Assembly (NCBI RefSeq): GCF_041260155.1
Contig: NC_091931.1
Span: 9,777,861-9,841,860 of the forward strand
Direction: 5' to 3'
Length of the DNA: 64,000 nt
From: Ptychodera flava
Lineage: Eukaryota > Hemichordata > Enteropneusta > Ptychoderidae
Under the pieces are notes generated by a model. That model was given only the letters and a program-made list of their open reading frames with translations. It searched no databases and was not told where the DNA came from. This document shows positions 1-12,378 of the stretch, piece after piece. How positions within the stretch are numbered: position 1 is the stretch's first letter; the number at the start of each line of letters is the position of its first letter. Position numbers and translations under genes: made by a program.

Positions 1-998
1 ACTAGTAAAATAGGAATGGGTTAGGGATAACATACTTAAATCTTGTCGGAATTAAAAACAACAAAGTACAATAAACAATGCATTTTTAGAAAGCCCAGAT
101 GATGCCCTTACCATTGGTATATAACTTAATGGGGATCAATCAATATCCAATTATCGATTAGATTTTATATCGGCCGTGAAATGTAAATTGTAAAATTTGC
201 TTAATGTCAAACCCGATAATTATGTTCCTGTTCCTCCAAACAGTTTTTACAAGGTATTTATATATTATTTTAAAGAACATAATGCAATGAAGAAGAAAAA
301 ACATTAAAAGTGCGTATCTTGAGATTTATGGGCTGCGTCGATTGTTTTCCTAATATGTGGTGTGCTGTATACCCGTCTATAATATACATTTAGGCCTAAG
401 GGATAGGTGTGATGGTAATGTTTCCTCTCCTACCAAACGCAGCGAATGAGGAAGCCACATAATTATCATATATCTGTAACACTAAGGCAGTTTTTTTCCG
501 ACAAGATATGACTTGATTGGGAAAACTCAAAAATTATTCAGTGACGATGCCTGAACTCAAAAGTTTATGTTACTTTACTGATATTTACTTGTTAAAATGA
601 ACATGAAAATGTACTCTTCAGGGCATTAAATAGCAATAAGACGTTTTACTCATTTCTATAACTCAAACAAGGGAAAGAAAGTTAACAGCTATATAACATA
701 TTGGATTTCAAGAAAATCGCTTATTTGATATAACTTTTGGATGAGGAATCACAGGAAGAACTTATGCGTCTGTTTTCGGGCCATTTCGGCATACGCATCA
801 ATATGAAATTACTTTTTAATGATGCGAACAAGTTCAATACGCATAATTTTTAAAACGATATGTCAAAAATTATACCCGCAAACTCTAAATTGGATTGCAC
901 AGTCTTCATGCTAATTTAATGTGACAGCAGCAATTATTAATCCCTTTCTTTCATTGTATCGCGAGTGATATATAAGCAATAAAGCACTATTTGGAAGG
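1..998. other. Unannotated AT-rich flank
   Basis: I see no exon, RNA gene or recognisable repeat here. All frames are short and broken. Confidence 0.5.
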
Positions 999-1091
999 GA
1001 TACAACGTGGTTTTGACCGGTAAACAACATATACGCACGAGCTCCACTCGTGTGTATAAGGAGTGAAATGGTCAAAACCGAGGGGTGTATC
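999..1091. repeat. Imperfect palindrome (MITE-like hairpin)
   Basis: The arms GGTTTTGACC (1009-1018) and GGTCAAAACC (1070-1079) are perfect inverted repeats. A weaker inner pair (ATACGCACGAG / CTCGTGTGTAT) and an outer pair (GATACAAC / GTGTATC) continue the fold. It can form a cruciform of about 90 bp. No clear target-site duplication was seen, so its origin as a small foldback element is inferred. Confidence 0.5.
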
Positions 1092-3358
1092 TAACCGATA
1101 GAGGTTGTTTATCGCTACATTATATCAGTATATTGAAACTTGTGATGAAAATAAAACAATGTGAAAGAAACCCTCTTTGGGGATAGGAATGGCCAACTGT
1201 GCAGTATATCATAAATATATGCACAGTCGTGACCATCTGGGCGAATCAGAGCTCACTGTTAACAGTCTTACTTTTAATACCATACGGTAACACGAGAGAA
1301 TCTTTTATCGCTGAAAACTAATCACCATTAATTCACAATATAGCTTCTCCTAAGATAGATGGCTCGACAACACTTTACCTTATTTACCAGAAAACAAGAG
1401 ATCATAACCAATTTGTCGAAATTATTTTACAACGCAAAACACTATATACTCCTAATGAGGATTGCATTTTTGACTGGGTACTAAAATTCAATAGCAAAAT
1501 AATTCTAGAACTAAAACCCTAAAACCCGAAAAGCCAATCTTACCGATAACATATTCAAATTACGCAACTAAAAAGTCAACAGAAGGCGAACAAAACACTC
1601 TATACAACAGGCAAAAAGAAGGTGAGACAAACCTCAGAAAATGATAAAAAGGGTTATATTCCCTTTGACACCTCAATGTTTGAAAAGCCTAGTAAGTGAA
1701 TCTATCGATATATCATTAGTTTCTTATCATGGATGACATTTAGACAATGTTTGACCCTCACTCCCTTGAAGCATAGACCCTAAAAACGGACGTTTTAAGG
1801 TTCATGCTTGAAGACACAATTCCAGCAGCATGACCGAATCAGAGAGACCAAATTAATCTACCTTTCGAGTTAGATCAGCCTCCAGAAGCCGAGAAAAAAG
1901 AAGTCAACATAATCAGAGTCAAGCGAACTAGACAACGGCTTTACACATTATACTCCACAGAGAGGGCATTCTTACATAACTCACAAAAAGCATTCAAAAG
2001 CTTCGCTTTAGCATTTTTCGCGATCCAAGGGACTGGGCGTGGCTAGTTGCTAGGCAAATGCAAAATATAAGTCATGCTGAATCAAGGTGTAATCAAGTAA
2101 TAGATTATTTATAGATTGAGAAAATCCTAATCCTGACAGTAATGATGAAATACAAACTTTGTAAAAGGGTGAGAAAATGTGCCGTTTCTTAGATTTGTAT
2201 GTTGTACATTCCATGTTGTACAGTACTGCCTGTACTATACATGAACAGTTTACACATTTGGCAAGTATTCTGTGCTGTTTTTCAATAGTCAGGTCCCCGC
2301 AGTCCGAGGTAAGTTTCTGTATAGTGTCAACTATTTTCTTCGATTACTGTAATCTACTCAAATACATTTCCACTTAACTCATTTGTATGATTACACAGGG
2401 AAGCCTACCTCTCACAATCTAACATTTGAGATATTTGACAATAACATGTATGCAATTTTCATGTTTTTCATAGGCCTAAATAACACACCGGAGAAAGTCA
2501 TACTCAATGTTTTGCCCAATCGAAAATCAAATTTTCACCGAAACAAGTAGAGGTAGCCATCTGTAAGCCAAACAAGAATTCACATAAGCAGAGTTGGATA
2601 TTAATTGAGCCATTCCCATTTCCGTCCCAGTTACTCATACAATGGGGTATAAGCGAGATATGGTACCTTCATTACAGCAAAGAGTATCGAATGTGTTGAA
2701 ACCCAAGTGGCTCCTATTCAGTACCACGTAGCCTACAGATACATTTTAAAGGCATACTTACAAGGCCAAAATACCGAGTGTTGAATTCCTTCAAAAGTGG
2801 CAACACCTGGAAAGTCACCGTGGTAACCAATTTGTCACCCCGATCTCTAAATATTTACCAGTACACCCAATAAAGCACCGGGACACAAGACAGTTGTACG
2901 TCACAAAAATTAAGAGAGAGATCGAAGAAACTCACTACACGGAACGCAGGATGAAAGACTGCAAAGACAATTCTTCAAATAGGCAAAAAGGAGTCTAAAA
3001 CAACACAAACATTCACAGCAACGACCATAGGTCGGGTTTTTTCCTATACTACGGTACAAAACCAAACCAAAGGGCCTTTCAAAGGCAACCGCACTTCCCT
3101 AAAAGCCCGGCTCGAAATGGACCGGGATCAGGATTAATGCCAAGTTTGGTTTTGCGTTTTGGGGCATGGCTCTACATAATTATCCTGTTGCTAGCGGTGG
3201 CAATCGTTCGCATTATCTGCGTAATCTGTTTGCTCTCAAATCACGCTCAGGCTCGGACTAAAATTACGTACAGCCTTCGTTTCCCGGTTCGTTTCAGTTA
3301 TGCCATGGCAATACTCGAAAGAAAAAAGAAAGACAGAAAAACTATCAACTTCATCAAA
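1092..3358. other. No gene recognised; A-rich, repeat-like
   Basis: The stretch has a strongly A-rich + strand with no convincing exon. A 78-codon frame at 3137-3373 begins with a hydrophobic run (FGAWLYIIILLLAVAIV) and could be a signal anchor. It abuts a reversed LINE scrap and has no donor site or homologue I recognise, so I do not call it a gene. Confidence 0.4.
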
Positions 3359-3635
3359 CAGGAGTTTGCTTGAGTGAATTTACTCTGACCGCCATGCCAA
3401 AAGCCAAAAGCTTTACAAAAATAGGGAGGAGTGAGAGTGGCCGGTAATTACAGGCCTTATTACAAAGGCCAGATTTATAAACCGGAATATTACCTCTTTT
3501 GAACAAAGACGGAAAGACACCAGTCTGAAGTGATTTGTTAAAAATCAACGTAAAAGGTTGAGCAAGCGGTTGTGCACAAGAACGAATGACTTTGGCAGGT
3601 ATCACATCAGGACCAGGAGCCCTATTAGGGTTTTT
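3359..3635 (-). mobile_element. CR1/Jockey-like LINE fragment, reverse transcriptase N-terminal part
   Basis: The minus strand reads about 90 residues of the fingers region of a non-LTR reverse transcriptase. It contains APGPDVIPAKVIRSC, then PLAQPFTLIFNKSLQTGVFP, then NYRPLSLLPIFVKLL. These match the 'GPD-IPA...IFN-SL--G--P...NYRPISLLP-l-KLLE' blocks of CR1/Jockey/Rex-type LINEs. Only this block remains, with no YADD box and no endonuclease, so it is an internal relic. The clade assignment is approximate. Confidence 0.75.
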
Positions 3636-4380
3636 ACCTCATAGATGAGGCTCCTACCAGAATTGCTCATTCATCAGTAGAGTTAATTGGCTTAGACGTT
3701 TTTACGGCTGACTTTGTTGCAAGGTTGTTCGTCGCTATGGTAAGAAGATTTAAAATGATGCGGCTAAGATATGCATACCGCATAGCTAAATTTTTGATTT
3801 ATAGAGAATTTCCGACGTGACCATGACAACAATGGCTGTATTTTTTGTAAATTTAGCGATACAATTGCCTTCGATTACGTTTTTGTAGGAGCTATATGTC
3901 GTAATTAAATCGGTATTTTCAAAGGATACACCGATTACAAGTGCACATACTTCAAGCGAAAAATCACATACCTCTAATTAGCGCATACAGTTTCATTGAC
4001 ATGCTCAATATTCTACAAAATAAACGGCCGCAGAATGGTACTGCATGTAATGTGGGAAAAGTTGTAAGAGGAAATTTCGATAGAGTTTTGTTTGCTCAAG
4101 ACGTTCAAAATAATAAGCGACCGAATGACTAGGCCGGAGGAGACGGTTTGACATCACAACATCATGAATCAGTATCGTTTGCTTCATTCCAACAGTAAAT
4201 CGAACTCATAAAATTGCAATTTGATAAACATCGACGGGGTAGCCGTTTGGTTCCACAACATTTTCTGGAACTGATACACAGGGTAGAAACTGTAGGGTGT
4301 AGGGAAATACAGGAATCATTAACCTCTAACCATAGCCAAGATTTCAAGCCATTCGTTCTCTTTTTTCTTTTCTTTTAAAG
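3636..4380. other. No gene recognised upstream of the first RTK exon seen
   Basis: The exon at 4381 starts with two bases completing a codon, so an upstream exon carrying the start and signal peptide must exist. I could not identify it here or further 5'. A polypyrimidine tract (about 4351-4375) precedes the acceptor. Confidence 0.4.
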
Positions 4381-4445
4381 AAGCTACTGAAAATTCAGCT
4401 GGATGCAATTGGGAAGTGCTCAATGTTTTAGTTTACGCTCAAGAG
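4381..4445 (+). CDS. RTK gene, ectodomain exon (first recognised)
   Basis: The acceptor TTTTAAAG and donor GTATGT bound a 65-bp exon. Read with two leading bases, it is open: ATENSAGCNWEVLNVLVYAQE. The other frames contain stops. It ends in phase 0 and joins in phase to the next exon at 4877. No domain family is recognised; one Cys and one Trp are visible. Assignment to the downstream kinase gene rests on strand, phase and lack of another gene between. Confidence 0.5.
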
Positions 4446-4876
4446 GTATGTTGTCTAAATAAGTATTCTTTTCGATGACTGGTTTGATTTGATTTGATTA
4501 GTCGATCAATCGAATGATCAATTATTGCGTTTGATTTGTTTATTGGTTGATCGTTTGCCTAATGATTCACATTTTTACTTTAATGGTGTATTATGCTCTA
4601 ATGGAAAATATATGTAATTAATAAGGTTATCATGTAAGTCTCGAAATGTGAGTCACTTCACTCTGTATTTTGTTCCTGCCATTAATTCCATGACGCCATT
4701 TCCTATTCGTCTAAATGTTTTCACTCTATTATAACCTCGCTCCGATTGTTATTTCTTATTTTAAAGACGACGTACCCGTCATTATGCATACACAATATAT
4801 GCTTTGACGTACAATGTTTTTTCAATGGTCAAAATACTTCCCTTGCTTAACTGTTATTCTTTCTTTTTTTATCAAG

Positions 4877-4960
4877 AACGCGAATGTGGGCGATGTTGTG
4901 TTTCAAATTCCAGATGGAGGTGAACGTTATCAAATTTTCGTACTGGAGGAAGGGAATGAG
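4877..4960 (+). CDS. RTK gene, ectodomain exon
   Basis: The exon is 84 bp between a pyrimidine-rich acceptor (TTTTTTTATCAAG) and a donor GTAGAC. It encodes 28 residues, including NANVGDVVFQIPDGGERYQ, in phase 0 at both ends. The alternating hydrophobic/polar pattern suggests beta strands of an extracellular domain. The family is not recognised. Confidence 0.5.
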
Positions 4961-7050
4961 GTAGACTACGTTATTTCTTTCATGTAACATTCATCACAAT
5001 AGACTTTCAAACAGGAACATGCCTTACCCCAAAATCCTAAGGATTGTGCAATCATCTCGACTTATAATACTTTGGACAGGTACTAATTAAAATCACATCT
5101 AATACTGTCATATCATTCTATATCAATTTACGATAGTTTCAATTCAAATTAATCTTTTACGTTATTCTGCAATTTCTTTTACTTTCATAGAGATACGAAT
5201 AAATATAAATGGATAAAATGACACAAAATTATCATTGGTGCGAGCTTTCTTAGCCACTGTATTGAATAGTACTTCTTTCAGTATGCCTCTACACGTTCTA
5301 CGCTCTGGATACAAAACACACAAAAAGCCAATGTAGTCATCAAAGATATCGATATTGATCGTATTTGGTTTGCAACGACAATAAGTACAGCTTCTAGCTT
5401 ATGTGGACTCATTTAAAAGATCTTGGCGAAAGAACACGTCTGACCGTCTTCATTTTTCGAAAGTGGAGAAATTGTTTTTTTCCAAATAGAGTTAACACGG
5501 CGACGGCGGTTGCCCTGATTTTTGTTCTTCATTTGCTATACGAATATTTAAAAGTTTTCATTTTTCTTCGTCGTGTATATCATGCAACTCACCTGGAACC
5601 TTCCTAAAAGAAGCGAACATGCAACTCACCTGGAACCTTCCTAAAAGAAGCGAAATAGTCGACTTTTAAGTTTCATTTTTTTTCCTAGTACGCGTGCAAC
5701 ATAGCCCTTACTCAGTAGGGTTACCGTTAAGCCAAACTAAGTAAACTCAGTCGCATGGGAGAGGGAACCCCTAGAACTCGTTTAAGTTAGTAAGATCAGC
5801 TCATAACATGTTGCTTGATGTACAGTGTCACTGTGAATAGTTTTACGTTGACAAATCGAAAAGTTTGAATAAGTATCAGAACGCTTTCAAATGATATACA
5901 AAGAGGGGACGCATGGAAGGCGCGTTTGATAACCTTTATGGCAAAATTCTGCTGATCAGTTATTTATGTCGAACTTTCCCACATTATATTATTATGTTAT
6001 ATGACACGTTAAGGTAGTACATTTGTCACCGTTCGCCTATTGACAATATGCTAGAAACCATAAACAAATAAAATCACAAAATGATAATGACATTGGCACA
6101 AGAGTGTTAAGAGGGGCTGATCAGGCACGGTAGTGGCATGAATAAGGTACGACATGACAATTTGAATTTGTGCAAATAACCACTGTATATAGACTCTTAA
6201 TTTAAGAATACAGGGGGAAAAAAGAAGGGACACTACCTAACAGTATCCATGCATGAAAAGTAAAGTGTGCCATCCTTGAAGGATTTTAGCCAACACTCTG
6301 TTTCAAACTATTCCTTGATGGGAGCCAGGCAGTGAGCTATAAAGCTGAGACATTTCACTTGTCGTCTAAGGTGACGTTGACAACGTTAAAGGCCTTGCAA
6401 GCACTGCCGCGAGGCGGTCAAAGGAAAACCGATTAATCATTACCTGGTTCTTTTATGCAAACTCCTATCTTTACTGTTGTTTGTTGTGTTTTGCACCCTT
6501 GACATTTAACTGACAAAGCTCGTTACGTTTTCAATATTATCATGTGTGTTTGTAGGACATTTATCAGCTTTCATTTTTGCAAAGGTGACGGAACTTTAAA
6601 ATTTAATATTTACGGGCAAGCAGTACGATGGGCATTTATATTTTATTCTTGTATTAACGAGAAAGAAAATACTGTGGGACTTCGGTTACAGCTATATACC
6701 AAAGTACATCACTGTTAATCCCCAATTACACTTGTCATGGGCTTATAAACTTTGCTTTGTTTTAGTAAGGCTTTCCCTAAACTGAAATCAACACGTTTAT
6801 CGTTATATCCTATGTATGTTGATGGTTAATATTGTTAATATGATTCGAGTAGGGCTAATTTCTTAATACGGTCATTTCCGTAGTATTGTTATCATCTTAG
6901 GAAAAAGGAGGTAATTCATTTCTCTCATCGACTAATACTCAGTTGGCTTGCGCAGATTTATATATACATAGACTGTATATTTTAGAGACAACCTACAGAC
7001 GCCATATCTATCATCAAATCATATATACTTGCTTCCGCCTTGCCTCTTGC
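4961..7050. other. RTK intron sequence, no other gene seen
   Basis: The stretch is AT-rich with short broken frames. The only structure seen is the 37-bp tandem duplication listed separately. Confidence 0.4.
5581..5654. repeat. Perfect 37-bp tandem duplication
   Basis: The unit starting CATGCAACTCACCTGG and ending AGAAGCGAA occurs twice back to back (5581-5617, 5618-5654) with no mismatch. That indicates a recent local duplication or replication slippage. Confidence 0.9.
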
Positions 7051-7213
7051 AAGAGAGAGAGGGGGGAGAGACAGAGACAGAGAGACAGAGAAACAGAAAG
7101 AGACAGAGGGAGGGGAGGGAGAGAGACAGACAGGCAGGCATGCAGGCAGGCAGGCAGACACACAGAACAGAAAGAAAGACAGGCAGGCAGGCAGGCAGAC
7201 GGACAGACAGACA
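7051..7213. repeat. GA/CAGA/AGGC microsatellite tract
   Basis: This purine-rich compound microsatellite begins with GAGA and CAGAGA and passes into CAGGCAGG and CAGACAGA units. Open frames across it on both strands (Arg/Glu/Gln-rich or Leu/Ser/Cys-rich) are products of the simple repeat, not genes. Confidence 0.9.
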
Positions 7214-7756
7214 AAGCCAGAGACACATTTTCTGCACAATTTTTGAACAATACTTTCAAGGCCTGGCTTCTTTGATAGATATAAATTAAAAATGCAATAT
7301 TCGTCCAACAATAAAGATTACGCTGCTCTTCAAAATCGTCTAGCAAATATAAGTTCGTTATCATTTTAGGACATCAACTTTATTATTCATGCAGACAACT
7401 TAGAATACATATTGAATGTATTATCATACTTTCCGAAACTATTATTGATCGAGGGTATTACCAACATTGCAATTGATTGACATGTGGTACATGCGGTGGT
7501 CTTTATTGAATTAACTTTTGTATGTCTCAATATACAACGTTATGAAGGAATAAATCGTTGAACAAGTATTTAAGATAGACCAGAAAATATTGATAGGTCT
7601 GGTCACTGCAGCGTAAAGTTACATTTTGCATCAATAAGTTCCCTTACTGAATTCTAAAGTTTTGCTTATTATCGTGACAAAACAATAATTAATCATCAGA
7701 CCTCATTTTATTTAAGGGCACCTTTCGATTGGATAGCAACATTGGTGCAATTTTTT

Positions 7757-7792
7757 GCTCACGTGTGAACACGTGAGCATATGTCGCAGCGA

Positions 7793-7859
<67 letters not shown>

Positions 7860-8000
7860 TGGTCCATTTTCTCAAAAACGGCTGAACGTAATTCAGTCAA
7901 ATTTGGTAGACATCTTCAGAATTCAAATGGCTAGAACTGAAAAGGTTTTGGTGGGCGTGGCTTGGATATTAATGAAGTTATGAAAGTTTTAATTTTTCTG
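7757..8000 (+). mobile_element. Truncated 5' part of a 'GCTCACGTG' repeat, with (CTGT)n
   Basis: It starts GCTCACGTGTGAACACGTG and continues with GTCGCAGCGATGTCTGTC and a pure CTGT microsatellite (about 7795-7859). It then has text matching the copy at 45.7 kb ('CTCAAAAACG-CTGAACG...TTCAG-TCA-ATTTGGTA', 'ATATTAATGAAGT'). The tandem-repeat body of the full copies is missing. The 3' limit is approximate. Confidence 0.7.
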
Positions 8001-8091
8001 TTACGCCGCGTATGACAAGTGAAAACAATCGACTGTTTGAGGGCGCTGTGAAATGTGCTTGTCCAGGTTGGCTACAGCTGGATAGCTCTGG

Positions 8092-8120
8092 TTTCAACCA
8101 CGGTCCCTCCGTGTTTCAAC
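8092..8120. mobile_element. Excision-footprint-like micro-insertion, 15 bp, 7-bp TSD
   Basis: A 15-bp insert (8099-8113), CACGGTCCCTCC followed by GTG, lies between two perfect copies of TTTCAAC (8092-8098 and 8114-8120). The insert consists of the TIR tip of the 1.5-kb element at 29783-31288 plus the last three bases of the opposite end. An element this short cannot move by itself, so I read it as a scar left when a longer copy excised. Confidence 0.8.
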
Positions 8121-8519
8121 CTCGTATTGAACATTAAAAATATGATATTTTATTACTCATTCAACTCACTATTCAAGATAAAATATCGTTTAGCAAATTA
8201 GCTTTATCCTTGGTAATTGATTGTTTCCCTCGCTGCTCGATCGCCAGAAATGAGTACATACGTTCTCTACCTAGCCTCATGGCATGGAAGTGCTGATGAA
8301 TAATAACTTTGGGTCAAAGGTATTGAAGTGTCCAATCAGGTTCGTGCACAGAGTCCAAGGCCATGACCTACTTCATGTACTTCTGCACTGTTTTGATTTT
8401 GCTTCGCCAAGAAACGTGTTCGTCATTGTCCATAGAAGTATGTTTGCTCTCCTTTGAGGTTGTTTGTGAAACAAATTCCGGGATAGGCCTTGGAATGCAT
8501 ACGATCGGCATCGCGGCAG

Positions 8520-8645
8520 TGCATGTAGCTAGCCCTACGAGTATGACGAGAGTGTCCGGCTTTGGCTACGCCGCCTCCCACCTCCGGTAGGCGGCGTAGC
8601 CAAAGCCGGACACTGTCGCCATACTCGTAGGGCTATGCATGTAGC
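8520..8645. mobile_element. MULE-like foldback element with 10-bp TSD
   Basis: The element (8530-8635, 106 bp) runs from TAGCCCTACGAGTATG to CATACTCGTAGGGCTA. Its arms are near-perfect inverted repeats of about 45 bp (also CCGGCTTTGGCTACGCCGCC and its complement). It is flanked by perfect TGCATGTAGC (8520-8529 and 8636-8645). A 10-bp duplication with long TIRs is typical of Mutator-like (MULE) non-autonomous elements; the superfamily is inferred. Confidence 0.85.
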
Positions 8646-8729
8646 GTACCATGCTTGTGTAACTGCCGAGCTCAACGTGCATTCACGGTTGATACTCGTG
8701 TACAATCATGATGTGTTCAATTCTGATGA

Positions 8730-10430
8730 AGATTCATAAGTCTTACTTTTGCAGTCTTTTTTCCGTACGATAATCCCGACAATACGTGTTACTGTTGGCA
8801 ATGGGATATACTTCCAAAGATATGTCGGATTATTGAAATACACCTGCAGACTGATTATACAGCCAATGTTTACAATATCGCGCAACGCATGTTGATGTCG
8901 CCGAACACCAGCAATACAAATGCAAAAAATGAACAAATTATGTATGCATTCAAAAATCGAAAACCACACAATGGCAGCATACAAGGAGCAATTATCTCCA
9001 GATAATATGTGTAATTTTTTATTTACATAGTGGCAGCAATAAGCATAAATAGGCGAGCGATGTAAATGGGGTCGGTAAAGCATTGCAGCCGGTGAAAACG
9101 CCGTTGTTATCTATAGGGTATTCTGCATGTAAGGCGCTGAATTACTTGCGTCTGTAACAATGTAAACTTTAAAAAATTAAAGCAAAACTTCAAAAATCTT
9201 AAACCATACAATTGAAGTGCACAACATCAAGATTATTTGTGTATTTTTTAAAGTCAATAGCTGAAGGAATAATAATCTCCAAGCGAGCGATTGATTCGGG
9301 ACCGGTGAATAATCACAGCCGGTAAATATTTTGTATGGGCTTGGGAGTAATAAATTACGTCGCCGAATCACGACAGTAAAATGTAAATTTAAATAAAACC
9401 AACGCAACAGCAAAACATCGAAAATAATACCCTTGTAGGACAGTATCTTAAGATTATAGATTTAGATTTTACATTCATAGCTGAAGAAATAAGTATCTTG
9501 AGGCAAGCGATCGGCACGGTAGCGGCGAAGAATTTACAGCCGATAATACTGGGTGCGGGAGGGAGGGAGTAACGTATACGCGTACGTCGCCAAATCACGA
9601 GAGTAAAATGTAAATTTACACGAAACTAACGGAATATCCAAACATCGAAAATAACACCCTTGTAGTACAGTATCTCAAGATTATAGATTTAGATTTTTAC
9701 ATTCAAAGCGGGTGAAATAAATATTTTGAAACAAGCGATCGGCACGATAGCGGCGAAGCTGGTAGATCATCACGCCCATTGTTTTCTATGGGGCGCGAGT
9801 ATGTGTGTTGCCGAAAAATTGAAGGCGGTAAAAATGTAAAAATACAATAATTTGAGCCAATATTTAAAAATCGAAAACGATACGATTGTAGAACGACATC
9901 TAAAGATTACGGATTTAGATTTTTACATTCGTAGCTGATGAAATAAATATATTGAAGCAAGTGATCGGCACGATAGCGGCCATGAATTTGCAGATAGTAG
10001 ACGCCATTGTTTTCCTATGAGGCGCGGGCAATGTGTTTTTTGTCGAACTACAGACGGCGGTTCAAGTGTAAAATCACAAGAATTTAAGCATATATTTAAA
10101 AATCGAAACGATACGATTGTAGTACGGCATCTCAAGGTCTCAGGTGTGAATTTTTGTATTTATGAATGAAACACTAAAAAAATTGAAGCAAGCGATCCAC
10201 AAGGTACCGACGACGGCGCAAAAACCATTGTTTACTATGGGAATTTTTCGTATCATTCATCCACACTTGCAATACCTAAAACTCGCCGGTTCAATTTTTT
10301 CATTTTTTGCACGAAATGAAAGAAAAGACACAATCGTTCGGATGTTCATCGTAACAAAAATCGTATCGTTTTCGATTTTAAATTACGCCTTACTTTTCTT
10401 GTACGAATTGGTTTCAGGGCTTAATTAGCA
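8730..10430. repeat. Degenerate tandem array, about 227-bp unit, about 6 copies
   Basis: A marker like AAAAATCGAAAACGATACGA recurs near 8943, 9192, 9414, 9641, 9867 and 10099. A second marker, like CAAGCGATCGGCACGATAGC, recurs near 9050, 9280, 9505, 9731, 9957 and 10189. Spacing is 222-250 bp. The middle copies are closest to each other. Short open frames here are accidental. Confidence 0.8.
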
Positions 10431-11334
10431 GTGGTGCTGTACGCGATTCGGACATAACCGCTTGTCTGTGTCAGCATAATTTTGGCAGAATTTTCGTAAT
10501 TTATTTTATATGTAAGTAAAATACTTACATATACGTTTTCATGTATATGTATACTATATATTTAGAGAATCTTTAGGACAATGCTAGCGTGAAACGGCGG
10601 CAATAGCGTTATATATTTCTGACGGGCGTCAACGTCCATGAGACAGCGTGTCGCTGCCGTAGTGGGCTCATGAATAATTCATTAGGACGACTACGCGTGA
10701 AACAAATTGGCTGCCAAAAAACCCGTAGTGTGTAGGCAAAAGTGTGACGGGGTCGAAGTGACTTGGGTACCTGGGGCCATGGTAAAAAAAACTTTTTACA
10801 TCCATGCTGGGGCCGACCAAAACCAGTGTGAATTACTGGGGTCAAAGCGGACAGCGGCCGGGATGACGTGTTCCCCAAGCGAGCTACCTTCAGAAGTCTG
10901 TTTCATCGCAAAAAACGTCAACTTTTAAAACCAGTCATTTATTTACTGATGTTATTCTCAGCATCACAAACATATACGCCTCTGCTATGTATCACAGCAA
11001 ATAGTTATATTTGAGCGCCCCGTAAATGGGATCCTCGTTTTTTTGCGAACCCGGAAGTGTGTCTTGCTCAATGCATTTCCTACCCATAGCGAGGGAAACT
11101 GCCCGCGTTCCCATGCTCCCATGCACCCTTTTTCAATGCCAGTGCAACGCCATCTGTGCAAAATTTGTGGTGGTATGCTCCCGTGTGATGGAAAACCTCT
11201 CTTATTCTAACAATGACTTAGTTGACTTTGGACTTCGATTTCGTAAATGTGATGTCCATGCAGTGAGTTTGGGTTGGCGCGCTTATAATGCAATCTTCGC
11301 CCGCCTGCGGTCCGATATCCCGCATTTATTAGCG
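10431..11334. other. No gene recognised
   Basis: A 120-codon frame at 11026-11388 is the longest open stretch. It has no recognisable domain, runs into the repeat at 11335, and shows no splice or promoter context. I leave it uncalled. Confidence 0.35.
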
Positions 11335-11893
11335 ATATTTATCTGTTTTGACTTGACCAAAGTTGGCAAAACTTGCTATGTACATTAAAGATACTATGAT
11401 ACAAGATTATTGAAAGTCATTTGACATTTTTTTCAGCCAATTCCCAATATGCATATTTAATGAACCTTCCAAATTAGGGATATATACTGGCATTTACTTG
11501 ATAAAATTTGGCGAAACATGCTGTGTACATTGATCATTATACCAGGTTATAACAGTATTGAAAGTCATTTTGCATTTTCATGTCAGCTAATTCATAATTT
11601 GCATAAATAGCTAACAAGCTTTCACGGTTTGGCATATAGAGCTTGAAGGACTTGACCAAAGGTAATTACACATGCTATATTGTGATACAATGACAGTACT
11701 CAAAGAAATTAGTTATTTTTATTTCAGCTAATTACATATTTGAATACTTAATGACCTTTAGAATTGATCTGTGGTGAAATTCATTGTGTTGATCATAACA
11801 CTTTAAATGTAGCAAAGCATGTAGCAAAGGTTCAAACTTGCACATAAATGCAATATATAATGAAACACGTGAGCATTTTCAGTTCATATCTGG
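11335..11893 (+). mobile_element. Partial 'GCTCACGTG' family repeat, 3' part
   Basis: It contains diverged units of the family's internal tandem repeat ('AGCTAATTC...TTTGCATA-TTAATGA', near 11449, 11598 and 11735). It ends with AACACGTGAGCATTTTCAGT and TCATATCTGGTT, the same 3' terminus as the copy ending at 47444. The 5' terminus is absent. It lies directly upstream of a candidate splice acceptor. Confidence 0.65.
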
Positions 11894-11903
11894 TTCTTGC
11901 AAG

Positions 11904-11958
11904 ATATTTAGATTACGACGTCTGCCATATTTATGATTTGCTAATATCAACAAAGGAG
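11904..11958 (+). CDS. RTK gene, candidate ectodomain exon
   Basis: Read with one leading base, the stretch gives YLDYDVCHIYDLLISTKE and ends in phase 0 at a strong donor GTAAGT. It joins in frame to the exon at 12253. The acceptor (TTCTTGCAAG) is weak and lies about 10 bp after a repeat end, so the 5' boundary is unsure. Confidence 0.4.
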
Positions 11959-12252
11959 GTAAGTTTAAATAAGAGACACCTGCCGTTTATCGTTTATTGT
12001 GTGGATAGAGGGACTGTGGTCGAACGCATGAAATAAACTAAACCTCTTTAGACGAATTAAACAAATTTGCAGCGAGTTTCTCTTTTACATGTTTCAAAAC
12101 AACAACCTGACCATGTATTACAAACTCCCTTTCGATTCCACACAGTAGGTAACACTTAGTTGAAAAAAGCAGTAATATTTACATATACATCTAAATTAGT
12201 AAACGTAACATCACCTTAACAGTTAATTTTGCTTGATGATTATTTTAAACAG

Positions 12253-12378
12253 ATTCACCATGGCAATACAACGGTTTGCCTTGTCTACAATCTCACAGTA
12301 AATGTAAATGACATCACAGGGTGGCCACCTTACTTCAACGAATCGTGCGCCTGGCCTGTTCGGAAAGCTGGCAGATAC
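12253..12378 (+). CDS. RTK gene, ectodomain exon
   Basis: This 126-bp exon has acceptor TTTTAAACAG and strong donor GTAAGT. It is phase 0 at both ends and open in one frame only. It encodes 42 residues including NTTVCLVYNLTVNVND and WPPYFNESCAWPV. Two Cys and potential N-glycosylation sites (NTT, NLT, NES) fit an extracellular domain. The family is not recognised. It ends in phase 0 while the next exon seen needs phase 1, so one exon is probably missing between them. Confidence 0.65.

Noticed and set aside
2177-2377. Possible first exon ending at a GTAAGT donor near 2309
   Set aside because: It ends in phase 0, whereas the exon at 4381 needs phase 1, and it lacks a convincing signal peptide.
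3137-3373. Hydrophobic 78-codon frame that could be a signal anchor or the missing RTK first exon
   Set aside because: No donor in the needed phase, and it abuts a reversed LINE scrap; no support for translation.
7712-7983. Open frames across the CTGT microsatellite (Thr-Asp-Arg-Gln and Cys-Leu-Ser-Val repeats)
   Set aside because: Pure translation of a simple repeat.
11026-11388. 120-codon open frame, + strand
   Set aside because: No domain, promoter or splice context, and its end runs into a repeat; judged chance.
12009-12024. Isolated GAGGGACTGTGG (also at 33893) as further footprints
   Set aside because: Only one TIR tip is visible and no 7-bp duplication was found.
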